In this document: one piece after another, positions 26,471-34,498 of the stretch
Numbering within the stretch: position 1 is the stretch's first letter
Layout of the letters: every line of letters begins with the position of its first letter
Origin: JBDHBD01 sp039586095
GTDB taxonomy: Bacteria; Gemmatimonadota; Gemmatimonadetes; Palauibacterales; Palauibacteraceae
Direction of reading: 5' to 3'
DNA length: 64,000 nucleotides
NCBI GenBank assembly: GCA_039586095.1
Contig: JBDHLB010000009.1
Span: 8,532 to 72,531 of the forward strand
The notes under the pieces: generated by a model
What the model saw: only the letters and a program-made list of their open reading frames with translations
What the model was told of the DNA's origin: nothing
Database searches by the model: none
Made by a program: the position numbers and the translations under genes

Positions 26471-27736
26471 TTGAACGACGCGTCGAGCGGGCGGAGCTCG
26501 AGCCGGAAGTTCCAGCTCGGGGCCATGATGTTTCTGCAGTACGCCATCTGGGGGGCATGGGCCCCCGTCCTCTCCTCCTACCTGCTCAACGACCAGGGCT
26601 TCAGCGGCGGGCAGGTCGGCTGGATTTACGCGCTCCTGCCGCTCGCGACGATCGTCGCTCCGATGGTCGGCGGCCAGGTGGCGGATCGGTACTTTGCCAC
26701 GGAGCGGGTGATCGGGTTCCTGGCACTGACGGGCGGTCTCCTCCTCATGGTGGTCGCTCGCATGACGAGCTTCCCCGCGATGGTCGTCCTCATGCTCGTC
26801 TATTGCCTGCTCTACGCCCCCACTCTGGCCCTCACCAACTCGATCGCGATGATCAACCTCGAGGACTCCGAGAAGGAGTTCGGGGCGATCCGCGTCTGGG
26901 GGACGCTCGGGTGGATTGCCGCCGGTTGGATGCTGACCGGCTGGCGCTGGCTCGGTGAGAGCGACGCGCTTCCCGCCATGCAGGGCGACATGCTGCTGCT
27001 CGCGGGGGCGCTGTCGATCGTCATGGGTCTGCACTCGTTCGCCCTCCCGAAGACACCGCCTCAAAAGGAAGGCGTGCGCCCGTGGGCGTTCCTCGAGTCG
27101 CTGAAGATGCTGCGGGTGAAGGACTTCGCGATCTTCGTCGGGATCACGTTCGTCGTCGCCACCGAGCTCGAGTTCTACTACATCCTCACGGCTCCCTTCC
27201 TCGAGTCCGAAGCGATTGGAATCTCGAGCCGGAACGTTCCGGCGGTCATGACGATTGCGCAGTTCGCCGAGATCTTCGTGATGGCGTTCATGCTATCCTG
27301 GTCGCTGCAGAAGTACGGCATGCGTAGGACCCTGGCGATCGGGGTGATCGCCTGGCCCATCCGCTACGTCGTCTTCGCGATCGGAAGCCCGACCTGGCTC
27401 GTCATCGCGTCGCTTACGCTGCACGGCTTCTGCTATGTTTTCTTCTTTGTGGCTGCGTTCATCTACGTGGACAAGTTGGCGCCGCCAGACATCCGAGCCT
27501 CCGCCCAGAGCCTGATCGCGATCATCGCCCTCGGGATGGGACGCTTCCTCGGAAGCCTGTTCGCCGGGGGGATCCGGGATCTCTTCACCACGGATGCCGG
27601 CACGAATTGGACGAACGTGTTCCTGGTGCCATGCGCGCTGACGACCCTCTGCGCCGTGGCTTTCCTACTGTTCTTCCGCGAGGAGTCGACGCCGGCTCTG
27701 GTCGAGGCAGAAACCCGAGACACACGAACGGCTTGA
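26471..27736 (+). CDS. MFS sugar/nucleoside transporter (NupG/NHS-type)
   Basis: A 421-residue 12-helix transporter of the nucleoside:H+ symporter group of the MFS. It opens with FQLGAMMFLQYAIWGAWAPV, typical of the group, and includes IRVWGTLGWIAAGWMLTGW near helix 5 and the long C-terminal helices. I take the TTG at 26471 as start because the conserved sequence begins about 14 residues downstream; an ATG at 26525 would cut the first helix. Homologues are embedded in Gfo/Idh operons and bring disaccharides or keto-sugars into the cytoplasm. Starts 10 nt after the secreted Gfo/Idh gene. Confidence 0.88.
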   Translation: MNDASSGRSSSRKFQLGAMMFLQYAIWGAWAPVLSSYLLNDQGFSGGQVGWIYALLPLATIVAPMVGGQVADRYFATERVIGFLALTGGLLLMVVARMTSFPAMVVLMLVYCLLYAPTLALTNSIAMINLEDSEKEFGAIRVWGTLGWIAAGWMLTGWRWLGESDALPAMQGDMLLLAGALSIVMGLHSFALPKTPPQKEGVRPWAFLESLKMLRVKDFAIFVGITFVVATELEFYYILTAPFLESEAIGISSRNVPAVMTIAQFAEIFVMAFMLSWSLQKYGMRRTLAIGVIAWPIRYVVFAIGSPTWLVIASLTLHGFCYVFFFVAAFIYVDKLAPPDIRASAQSLIAIIALGMGRFLGSLFAGGIRDLFTTDAGTNWTNVFLVPCALTTLCAVAFLLFFREESTPALVEAETRDTRTA

Positions 27737-27745
27737 GAGAGATCC

Positions 27746-28999
27746 ATGGATAAAGATCGACTGGGCGTCGGATTCGTCGGCGGCGGGTTTGTGGCCCGCT
27801 TCCATATCCGTTCGTGGGTCGGAGTCCGGGACGCCGACGTGCTCGGCGTGGTCGGCGGGGCCGACCCGACCGCCGGGGAGGCGGCCGCCCTGGCCCGTGA
27901 GCTCGGCGTCGGCGACGCGAAGGCGTACGACACGGTGACCGAGATGGTGGCCGACTCGGCAATCGACGCGATCTGGATTTGTGCCCCCAACTTCGCCCGC
28001 ATCGAGGTGATGGAGGAGATCGCCGATGCGGTCGAGTCGGGGAAGGGTGAGCTGGTGGGCGTCGCGTGCGAGAAACCGCTCGGCCGCAACGCCGCGGAGG
28101 CCCGCCGCATGCTCGAGCTCGTCGAGGGTGCTGGCCTGCTCCACGGCTACCTGGAGAACCAGCTGTTTACGCCGGCGGTGGAGCGCGGCAAGGGCATCGT
28201 TTGGTCGAGGGGCGCCGCGCTCACCGGTCCGCCCTACCTTGCGCGCGCGGCCGAGGAGCACGCCGGCCCGCACATGCCGTGGTTCTGGGAGGGCGAGCTC
28301 CAGGGCGGTGGGGTGCTGAACGACATGATGTGCCACTCGGTCGAGGTGGCCCGTTTTCTCCTCACCCCGCCCGGCGAGGCGCGGGACGCTCTGACGCCGG
28401 TGAAGGTGACCGCTCACACCAACTGCCTGAAGTGGCAGCGGCCCACGTACGCCGCCCGTCTCGCCGAGATGAGCGGCGGCAAGCTCGACTACGAGAACCG
28501 TCCGGCGGAAGACTACGCGCGCGGCGTCGTCGAGTACCGGGGGGCCGACGGCGGCCCCCGCGTCGTCGAGGTGAGCACGTCGTGGTGCTACGTGGGGGCC
28601 GGGCTCCGGCTCAGCATGGAGCTTCTCGGTCCGGAGTACGCTATGGAGATCAACTCCCTCGACCCCGGGCTCAAGGTGTTCCTGAGCCGCGAGGTGCGTG
28701 GCGACACCGGCGAGGACCTGGTCGAGAAGCAGAACGCGGAGACCGGCGTGATGCCGATCGTAGCCGACGAGGAAGCGGAGTACGGCTACACCGGCGAGAA
28801 CCGCCACATGGTGCGGGCCTTCCGCGCGGGCCGCATGCCGGACGAGACGTTCGCCGATGGCTTGGCGGTGACGGAGCTCCTGATGACGGCCTACATGAGC
28901 GCCGAGCAGGAGCGCACTGTTCTCTTTCCGCCGCCCGAGCTGGAGACGTTCGTCCCGGCCGTCGCACGCGGCGAGTGGAACCCCGGAGGTGAAGCATGA
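27746..28999 (+). CDS. Cytoplasmic Gfo/Idh/MocA-family oxidoreductase
   Basis: A 417-residue NAD(P)-dependent sugar dehydrogenase: Rossmann signature GFVGGGFVARFH at residues 8-19, substrate-site lysine in CEKPLGRN, and a C-terminal alpha/beta domain with NDMMCHSVEVARFLLTP. No signal peptide, so cytoplasmic. Known relatives interconvert hydroxyl and keto groups of inositols and glucosides. It lies 9 nt after the MFS gene, with GAGAGA upstream, and its 3' end overlaps the DUF1080 gene by 4 nt. It probably reduces or oxidises the sugar imported by the MFS protein. Confidence 0.9.
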   Translation: MDKDRLGVGFVGGGFVARFHIRSWVGVRDADVLGVVGGADPTAGEAAALARELGVGDAKAYDTVTEMVADSAIDAIWICAPNFARIEVMEEIADAVESGKGELVGVACEKPLGRNAAEARRMLELVEGAGLLHGYLENQLFTPAVERGKGIVWSRGAALTGPPYLARAAEEHAGPHMPWFWEGELQGGGVLNDMMCHSVEVARFLLTPPGEARDALTPVKVTAHTNCLKWQRPTYAARLAEMSGGKLDYENRPAEDYARGVVEYRGADGGPRVVEVSTSWCYVGAGLRLSMELLGPEYAMEINSLDPGLKVFLSREVRGDTGEDLVEKQNAETGVMPIVADEEAEYGYTGENRHMVRAFRAGRMPDETFADGLAVTELLMTAYMSAEQERTVLFPPPELETFVPAVARGEWNPGGEA

Positions 29000-29739
29000 G
29001 GACGCGGGGGGTCCTGATCGCGGCCGTTATTCTCGCCGTCGCGGTCATCGGCCTGATGATGTGGGAACGGAGTCAAGCGGAAGGCCCGACCACTGTGCCC
29101 GTACACGAGGAGCTCATGGGCCCGGACGCGGACGCACCGGTGGCTCGAATCACCGAAGAAGAGCTCGCACAGGGGTACGTTTCGCTCATTGCGGAAGGGG
29201 ACGACGGCCGGTTCAACGAGCGCGGGTGGAACCACTACGGCCCCGGCCACTTCACCCTCGACCACGACACGGGAATCCTGACCTCGCACGGCGGCATGGG
29301 ACTCCTGTGGTACGCGGACGAGACCTTTGGGGACTTTACACTCAGGCTCGAGTTCATGACGTCGGTGCACGAAGCGAACTCGGGGATATTCCTGCGTGTG
29401 CCCGGCATCCCGCTTAGCGATGACTATGTGTTCCACAGCTTCGAGGTTCAGATTGACGCGGCGGCCGCCGAGGGCATCCACCGCACCGGGGGCGTGTACG
29501 ACGCCGCCGCTCCGAGCGAGAAGCGCGCGCGGCCTCCCGGCGAGTGGAACGAGATGGAGATCTCCTTTGTGGGCGACCGGATTACGGTCGATCTGAACGG
29601 CGCCCGGGTCCTGGACTGGGTGGCGGAGCCGCGCGGCAAGATCGAGGACTTCGCGGCCCGCGGGTACATCGGTCTGCAGAATCACGACCCGGCTTCCAGG
29701 GTCTACTTCCGGAACCTCCGGCTGAAGAAGCTGGACTGA
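28996..29739 (+). CDS. Secreted DUF1080-domain protein (3-keto-glycoside hydrolase type)
   Basis: A 247-residue protein with an N-terminal hydrophobic anchor (GVLIAAVILAVAVIGLMMW), a short spacer and a DUF1080 beta-sandwich domain (about 50-247): WNHYGPGHFTLDHDTGIL, FGDFTLRLEF, NSGIFLRVPG, FEVQI and GYIGLQNHD. The family's characterised members are 3-keto-disaccharide hydrolases that act after a Gfo/Idh enzyme has made the 3-keto sugar. The N-terminus places it outside the inner membrane. It is the last gene of the operon starting at 23227 and overlaps its neighbour by 4 nt. The base after its stop begins the repeat at 29740. Confidence 0.9.
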   Translation: MRTRGVLIAAVILAVAVIGLMMWERSQAEGPTTVPVHEELMGPDADAPVARITEEELAQGYVSLIAEGDDGRFNERGWNHYGPGHFTLDHDTGILTSHGGMGLLWYADETFGDFTLRLEFMTSVHEANSGIFLRVPGIPLSDDYVFHSFEVQIDAAAAEGIHRTGGVYDAAAPSEKRARPPGEWNEMEISFVGDRITVDLNGARVLDWVAEPRGKIEDFAARGYIGLQNHDPASRVYFRNLRLKKLD

Positions 29740-29793
29740 GGGTCTCGGGCGTCCAACACGCGTTCCACACCTCGTATGCGTAGGTGCCCGAGC
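29740..29793 (-). repeat. Direct repeat A, copy 2 (decayed subtilase tail)
   Basis: About 48 of 54 positions match 21137-21190. Read leftward it still encodes GTYAYEVWNACWTPET, close to the subtilase's GTFTYEVCNAGWTPET. It begins at the base after the DUF1080 stop codon. Confidence 0.7.
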
Positions 29794-29818
29794 GTTGATC
29801 ACACCGTTCCGATCTGTG

Positions 29819-29878
29819 CTCCTCGCGCAGCGACTCCGTATCCCACCCCGCATCCTGCTCCTCCTGCTCGTGCTTGCA
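29819..29878 (-). repeat. Direct repeat B, copy 2 (decayed Kef-type gene tail)
   Basis: About 54 of 60 positions match 34511-34570 in the same orientation, and the coding frame is kept (AGWDTESLREE). The copies bracket the three-gene MMPL operon. By-eye alignment; the match fades at both ends. Confidence 0.7.
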
Positions 29879-29897
29879 CGTGACCGGGCCGCGTCGG

Positions 29898-31064
29898 CTA
29901 GTAGTACGCGGTGAGACTCACGGTCAGCAGGCTTCCCTGGCGTGGCGCAAATCGAGGTTCACGGGAGGAGTCGCCCATGAAGATGCGGCCCTCGACGTCG
30001 AGGGTAAGGCGATCGGACAGGCGACGGCGCGCGCTGGCCTGAGCAATCCGGTTACCGGAACGGGTATCCGCGAACAGACCGGCACCGAGCCGTCCCTCGT
30101 GCAGGAGCAGCCGACCGCCCAGGTACAGATCGTTCTCGTACGACGTGGTCGCCTCGGCGCCTCGGTCGTCGTACACGTACTCTGCGAACGCGCTGAGGTA
30201 GTCCGTGAAGGCGTACTCCGTCCCGCCGGCCGCTGCGGTATGGCTGCCGTACGCGGATCCGGCCGTCACAACCTCGGCCTTCCACAGCCAGGCGCCCGAC
30301 GTCCACTGGAGATCCAGGCTGGTTCGACTTGCCCTGTGATAGACGGGGATCAGAACAGCCGATCCGGCCGAGTCGATTCCCGCCTCGAAGCGCGGATCGC
30401 GGTCCCTGCCTCTGAAGTAGGCCACGCCGAGGTCGACAGCGCCCAGGCTATGGGACCAGCGTAAAGCGTAGTCGCGTCGGATGAGCGCGCGGTCCGAGTC
30501 ATCTCTGGCCAGATCTTCGGTCACGGGGAGAGATGAATACAGGGTCCCCGCCGATCCATCGAACGGTCGTTCGCGAAACAGCGGCAACAGATAGAGCGCG
30601 AAGGTCCCCCAGTCGCTGAAGAAAGTGCCCCGGATCATCGGCTGACCGAGCTTCTCGTAGCCCGCGACGCTCCCGACCGGGTACCACTGATTGACGACGT
30701 CGACCACGCGCCGCGACTCAGCCACGCCCCAGTAGACTTCGGTCATTCCCGCCAGGAGCTCCCAGTCCCCCTTCGATATCGTCCACTTCGCCTGTCGGAG
30801 GTCCAATCGGGTGCGCTCCCCGGTCATGACGTCGATTCGAAAGAAGGGCTCGAGCTCGAACCACTGATCGCCTTCGTCCCACTCGACGCTTCCAAGCGCA
30901 TGCAGTACGAGACTCGCCTCCGGGTGCACCAATCGAGAGGCGTCCGTCGGGTCGGTGAACAGGAAGGCCTCGGCCCTCACATCGGCCCTCCACTGTGCCA
31001 GCGCGGGGCAGGGCAGCAGTCCGACTCCCAAAGCCAGAAGACGCAGGAACGCGTGGCTCCGCAT
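29898..31064 (-). CDS. Outer-membrane beta-barrel protein of the MMPL/LolA-like operon
   Basis: A 388-residue exported protein: signal peptide to residue 23 (PALAQ), then amphipathic strand-like segments throughout (WFELEPFFRIDVMTG, WELLAGMTEVYWGVAES, DYALRWSHSLGAVDLGVAYF) and a terminal strand LLTVSLTAYY ending in an aromatic, the usual barrel-assembly signal. The content resembles DUF1302-type porins. It starts 4 nt after the LolA-like gene and is the last gene of the operon. In similar operons the barrel is thought to be the outer-membrane partner of an RND lipid transporter; that role is inference here. Confidence 0.83.
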   Translation of the reverse strand: MRSHAFLRLLALGVGLLPCPALAQWRADVRAEAFLFTDPTDASRLVHPEASLVLHALGSVEWDEGDQWFELEPFFRIDVMTGERTRLDLRQAKWTISKGDWELLAGMTEVYWGVAESRRVVDVVNQWYPVGSVAGYEKLGQPMIRGTFFSDWGTFALYLLPLFRERPFDGSAGTLYSSLPVTEDLARDDSDRALIRRDYALRWSHSLGAVDLGVAYFRGRDRDPRFEAGIDSAGSAVLIPVYHRASRTSLDLQWTSGAWLWKAEVVTAGSAYGSHTAAAGGTEYAFTDYLSAFAEYVYDDRGAEATTSYENDLYLGGRLLLHEGRLGAGLFADTRSGNRIAQASARRRLSDRLTLDVEGRIFMGDSSREPRFAPRQGSLLTVSLTAYY

Positions 31065-31068
31065 GAGA

Positions 31069-31893
31069 TCATCCTGCCCGGTGCAGGCGATTGCGCTCGA
31101 AGTCGACGGCTGTCAGACCGGTTCCGAACCGGTACTCGTGCCACAGAATGGTGGTGCTCTTCCCGGTCTGGTGGTTGGCCATCTCCATCTCCGCCGGCCG
31201 CCAGAACCGTCCCTCGTACCGGCGGAAGCCGTTCAGAAGAAGCGTCTTGAGCGGCTCGCCCTCCCGATCGAAGTAGTCGATCCGAAGGATCCGGTACTCC
31301 GCGCGATCGATCCACACGAGCTGGCGCCCGTAGCCGGAGTCCGGGTCCACGGGGACACGCTCGATGACCCGGCAGGCCATGTCTTCGACGGCGTCCTCGC
31401 CCTCGAATCGGTAGGTGTACTCGTCCAGCTTCTGCGAACCGATGTCCTCGTAGGAGAACTCGCTTCCCATGAAGGAGCCCGTCTGCGAGCTGGAGGCGAT
31501 TCGCTTGACGCGCTTGAGCGCCGGCAGATACAACCACTGGTCGTCGCTTCCAGCCGATTCCGAGTGCGTAAGGAGGGCTGTCCCCTGAAGATCACGCGGC
31601 TGGTCGATCACCAGCAGCGTCTTGTCGTCGCCGCCCTCGCCTTCCAGGACCCGCAGCGTCAGCCGTCGAGTCTTTTCTTGCCCGTGTCGGTTCCGGAGCA
31701 CCATGGTCAACCGGGCTTCCATGTCCCCGTAGCCTCGGGCCCTTCGATCCGCTTCCTCCGCGATCGCGCGTCCGCGATCTTCCCGAGCCTGAGCCACCAG
31801 CGTGCCAGGCGCGACCACCGATCCGCCAAGAGTCAAGATGGACATCAAGAAGGTGAGGCCACGCATGCCCCCCGGGATTCCGTGCTCTTTCAT
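31069..31893 (-). CDS. LolA-like outer-membrane lipoprotein-sorting/lipid-carrier protein
   Basis: A 274-residue periplasmic protein. Signal peptide about 10-36 (LTFLMSILTLGGSVV to VAQA), then the LolA/LppX fold: DMEARLTMVLRNRHGQEKTRRLTLRV, QWLYLPALKRVKRI, DYFDREGEPLKTLLL. The region with SSSQTGSFMGSEFSYEDIG is characteristic of the group found beside RND/MMPL genes. Such proteins ferry hydrophobic ligands across the periplasm. The start was chosen at the second ATG (31893), because GGAGG lies 7 nt before it and only 1 nt before the first ATG at 31899. Middle gene of a three-gene operon. Confidence 0.88.
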   Translation of the reverse strand: MKEHGIPGGMRGLTFLMSILTLGGSVVAPGTLVAQAREDRGRAIAEEADRRARGYGDMEARLTMVLRNRHGQEKTRRLTLRVLEGEGGDDKTLLVIDQPRDLQGTALLTHSESAGSDDQWLYLPALKRVKRIASSSQTGSFMGSEFSYEDIGSQKLDEYTYRFEGEDAVEDMACRVIERVPVDPDSGYGRQLVWIDRAEYRILRIDYFDREGEPLKTLLLNGFRRYEGRFWRPAEMEMANHQTGKSTTILWHEYRFGTGLTAVDFERNRLHRAG

Positions 31894-31908
31894 GATCATG
31901 CCTCCCGC

Positions 31909-34278
31909 TCAAGCCGCTCTTCTCGACCTGTATCTCCGGGATCTGCCCTCTTCGCCTGCCTCTTGAGCCCTCCCGCGCGCCGTGGCCCTCGATGCGAAAA
32001 CAGGTCGCCAGGCGCCGATGATCGACGGGAAGGCGAAGAGGTCAGCGGCAACGGCCGAAAGGGCACTGACGGCCGTCATCAAACCGACGAGAAACAGCAC
32101 TTCGAACTGTGATGCCATGAGGAGCGAGAAGCCGGCTCCCACCACGACGGTGGTCATGAGGATGGCCGGTCCGGCATCCCGCACACTCTCTACGAGGGCG
32201 GATTTCAAGCACGCTCCGCCTCTCAAAGCCTGCTTGAAGCGACCCAGGAGATGGATCGTGTCGTCCGCCGCGATCCCGAAAGCGATCGAGAAGACGAGGA
32301 TGGTCGACGGCTTGAGGTCGAACGAGCACAGCCGCATGAGGCCCAGCAGCACCACCAGCGGGAACAGGTTCGGGAGCAACGCGACCAGGCCGTATTTCCA
32401 GGAACGGAACATGTAGATGAGGATCCCGGTGATCACGACCAGAGCGATGAGCAAGCTCGGCCCGAAGCTCTCGAGGATGCGCGCCTGATAGGATTGCAGC
32501 AGGTAAACCGTCCCTGTCGGTCGCGCCGTTCCGAGCGGGGGCGGGTCGTCGGCCAGGAAGCGATCGACCCGGTCGAGGAACGGGAGGATGACCACGGAGC
32601 CCTTGTCGCGCACCGTGACCAGCACCTGCGCCTCGCCGTCGTCCCGATGGTACACGTCGCGAGCGAAGTCCGGGTCCTGAAGCTCCGCCATGAACAGGAG
32701 CTGGCTGGTCTCTTCCGCCGTGGCCGGCAGCGAGAAACCCTCATCTTCCACCACAGCCTGTCTCAGCTGACCGATGTAGTCCGGCAGGGCGAGCGTGCTC
32801 ACGACCAGGGGGTCTTGGCTCACGAATTCCTGGAATCTTCTCATCCAGGCCAGAGCCTCCGGGTCGTGCAGCGGCCCTCTTTCGTCTTCCCGCAGGTAGA
32901 GGTTTACCTGGAACAGACCATACCCGTTCTCCTCGATCCATCGGATGTCACTCAGGAGAGTCGACCGCGGCCGCAGGTCGTCCATGAGCAGCGTGTTCGT
33001 GCGCAGATTGGCGCCGGCCCCGAGCCCGAGCAGCCCAACGCCGAGAAAGGCGCCCATGGCCGCGCGTGAAGGGCGATTGGCGAGATAGACAGCGGCCTCC
33101 ACGGTTCGCTCGATCCACCGGAGTTGAAGCCCGCGGTCGTTTCTCCGCCTGGCGGGAGCCGCGCTGAGCAGCACAGGCAAAGCCGTCATGCTGAAGGCGA
33201 ACGCGGTCAAGATCGCCAGCGCGGTGAACGCGCCGAACTCCATGACGATGCCGATCCGCGTGCCGACCAGGCTCAGGAATCCCACGGCGGTCGTGATGGA
33301 CGTATAGAAACAGGGGACCACCAGATGGGAGAACGCGCGCACGACCGCGTCCCTGGCAGGCCGCCCCCGGCTGCGCTCTCCGCGAAAGCGGGCCAGAAGG
33401 TGGATGGAGTCGCTGACGCTCACCACGAGGACGATGATCGGGATGAAGCTCGTGAGGACGCTGATCGACATCCCCAGGAAGCCCATCACGCCGATCGTCA
33501 CGACATACGCCGGGATCGCCGACGCCAGGCACAGGACGATCTGGGTGACGTCTCGGAAGAAGAGAAGCAGAATCAGGAAGAACAGCACAAAGCCGCCCCC
33601 GAGGAGCAGCCTCTGGTCCGATTCGAGCAGCTTCGGCAAGCGGGATCGGAAGACGGGAATGCCGCCGAGCGCGGTCTCCACGCCCTCGAGCTCGAGCGCC
33701 TCCAGCTTACCGGTGAGCGCTTCCTCGATCCGTCGTCGCGAACGGTCGTCGGCAGTCCCCTCGTCCAGATACCCGTGGATGGCGAAGCTCGTCTGGTCCG
33801 CATTCCACAGGTAGCCGCGGTACAGGTTGTCGTCGCGATAACGCGCGAGCGTCTGCTTCACGTACTCGTCGGTGAGCGACTGCTGCTCGATCAGGGGGTG
33901 AATGCGGAGAGCCCGTTCTCCGTCCAACTCCTCCGGCTCGGCGACGCTCACGCTGCCGATCCAGTGCACGTCGCGCAGCCCGACCGCTTCGAATTGGTGC
34001 GCCGCACGCTGCATGTCGCGGAAAAGTGCCACGCCGGGGGCGCGCGAGTCGCGCCAGACAAGGGAGAAGCGGAGGTCCTCCTTGGTGAACGCCTTCTTGT
34101 ATTCGTCGAACGTCTGGCGGGACTCACCGCGAGCGGGGAAGAGCTGTTCGATCGTGTAGTCCACGCTCACCCGGCTGGCGCCGATCGTCGCAACCGTCAG
34201 CACGGCTGCGCCCGCCAGCAACACCGTCGGGCGATGCGCCAGCAACCACCTGAAGTAGCGCTCGTGTCTCTCGTTCAT
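31909..34278 (-). CDS. RND-superfamily MMPL-type transporter
   Basis: A 789-residue inner-membrane exporter with about 12 helices in two repeats. It has an N-terminal helix (TVLLAGAAVLTVATIGAS), a large periplasmic loop, five helices about 215-380 including SDSIHLLARFRGERSRG, a second TM start near residue 410, another periplasmic loop, and a second five-helix block containing GIAADDTIHLLGRFKQALRG. The duplicated D-S/T-I-H-L motif carries the proton-relay Asp typical of MMPL. Members export lipids or hopanoids. GGAG lies about 8 nt upstream of the ATG. It heads the operon with the LolA-like and barrel genes, consistent with a lipid-export path across the envelope. Confidence 0.92.
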   Translation of the reverse strand: MNERHERYFRWLLAHRPTVLLAGAAVLTVATIGASRVSVDYTIEQLFPARGESRQTFDEYKKAFTKEDLRFSLVWRDSRAPGVALFRDMQRAAHQFEAVGLRDVHWIGSVSVAEPEELDGERALRIHPLIEQQSLTDEYVKQTLARYRDDNLYRGYLWNADQTSFAIHGYLDEGTADDRSRRRIEEALTGKLEALELEGVETALGGIPVFRSRLPKLLESDQRLLLGGGFVLFFLILLLFFRDVTQIVLCLASAIPAYVVTIGVMGFLGMSISVLTSFIPIIVLVVSVSDSIHLLARFRGERSRGRPARDAVVRAFSHLVVPCFYTSITTAVGFLSLVGTRIGIVMEFGAFTALAILTAFAFSMTALPVLLSAAPARRRNDRGLQLRWIERTVEAAVYLANRPSRAAMGAFLGVGLLGLGAGANLRTNTLLMDDLRPRSTLLSDIRWIEENGYGLFQVNLYLREDERGPLHDPEALAWMRRFQEFVSQDPLVVSTLALPDYIGQLRQAVVEDEGFSLPATAEETSQLLFMAELQDPDFARDVYHRDDGEAQVLVTVRDKGSVVILPFLDRVDRFLADDPPPLGTARPTGTVYLLQSYQARILESFGPSLLIALVVITGILIYMFRSWKYGLVALLPNLFPLVVLLGLMRLCSFDLKPSTILVFSIAFGIAADDTIHLLGRFKQALRGGACLKSALVESVRDAGPAILMTTVVVGAGFSLLMASQFEVLFLVGLMTAVSALSAVAADLFAFPSIIGAWRPVFASRATARGRAQEAGEEGRSRRYRSRRAA

Positions 34279-34395
34279 CGGGCTGCTCCCACGGATGAGG
34301 GACGCTCGCGAACGGGATTCTATTCCCGGCGGGTCAAGTAGCGGTCAAGCGAGGCCGGTCGGCTGCACGCATGTGCAGGAGTGTCGGTCAACGGG

Positions 34396-34487
34396 CGAAT
34401 CGGCGGCGAATCGGCGGGCGTGTAGGCGGCGGATCGGTGGCGGGATCGGTGGCGGGATCGGTGGGCGTATCGACGGCGGTGAGCCGG
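34396..34487. repeat. Degenerate 11-13-nt tandem repeat (8 units)
   Basis: Eight adjacent units that run CGAATCGGCGG, CGAATCGGCGGG, CGTGTAGGCGG, CGGATCGGTGG, CGGGATCGGTGG, CGGGATCGGTGGG, CGTATCGACGG, CGGTGAGCCGG. It fills most of the 220-bp gap between the Kef-type stop (34499) and the MMPL start (34278), a few bases downstream of the Kef-type gene's end. Looks like a small minisatellite. Confidence 0.75.
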
Positions 34488-34498
34488 CGGTGCAGCGA

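Larger units (their letters stand above)
29740..29878 (-). pseudogene. Chimeric relic of two gene tails: Kef-type C-terminus followed by subtilase C-terminus
   Basis: In the minus-strand frame starting at 29878 the gap reads HEQEEQDAGWDTESLREE, matching the last residues of the Kef-type transporter (34499-36412), and then, after about 9 residues, GTYAYEVWNACWTPET, matching the C-terminal region of the subtilase (21096-22946). No start codon, Shine-Dalgarno site or body of either gene is present, and the frame then runs antisense into the DUF1080 gene. Best explained as debris from duplicated or deleted genes. It lies between the DUF1080 stop and the outer-membrane gene stop at 29898. Confidence 0.6.

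Noticed and set aside
24640..26547. A 635-codon open frame on the minus strand
   Set aside because: Antisense to the Gfo/Idh gene, whose own frame has clear signatures and fits the operon spacing.
33124..34341. A 405-codon open frame on the plus strand
   Set aside because: Antisense to the MMPL gene, with no Shine-Dalgarno site and a charged, motif-free translation.
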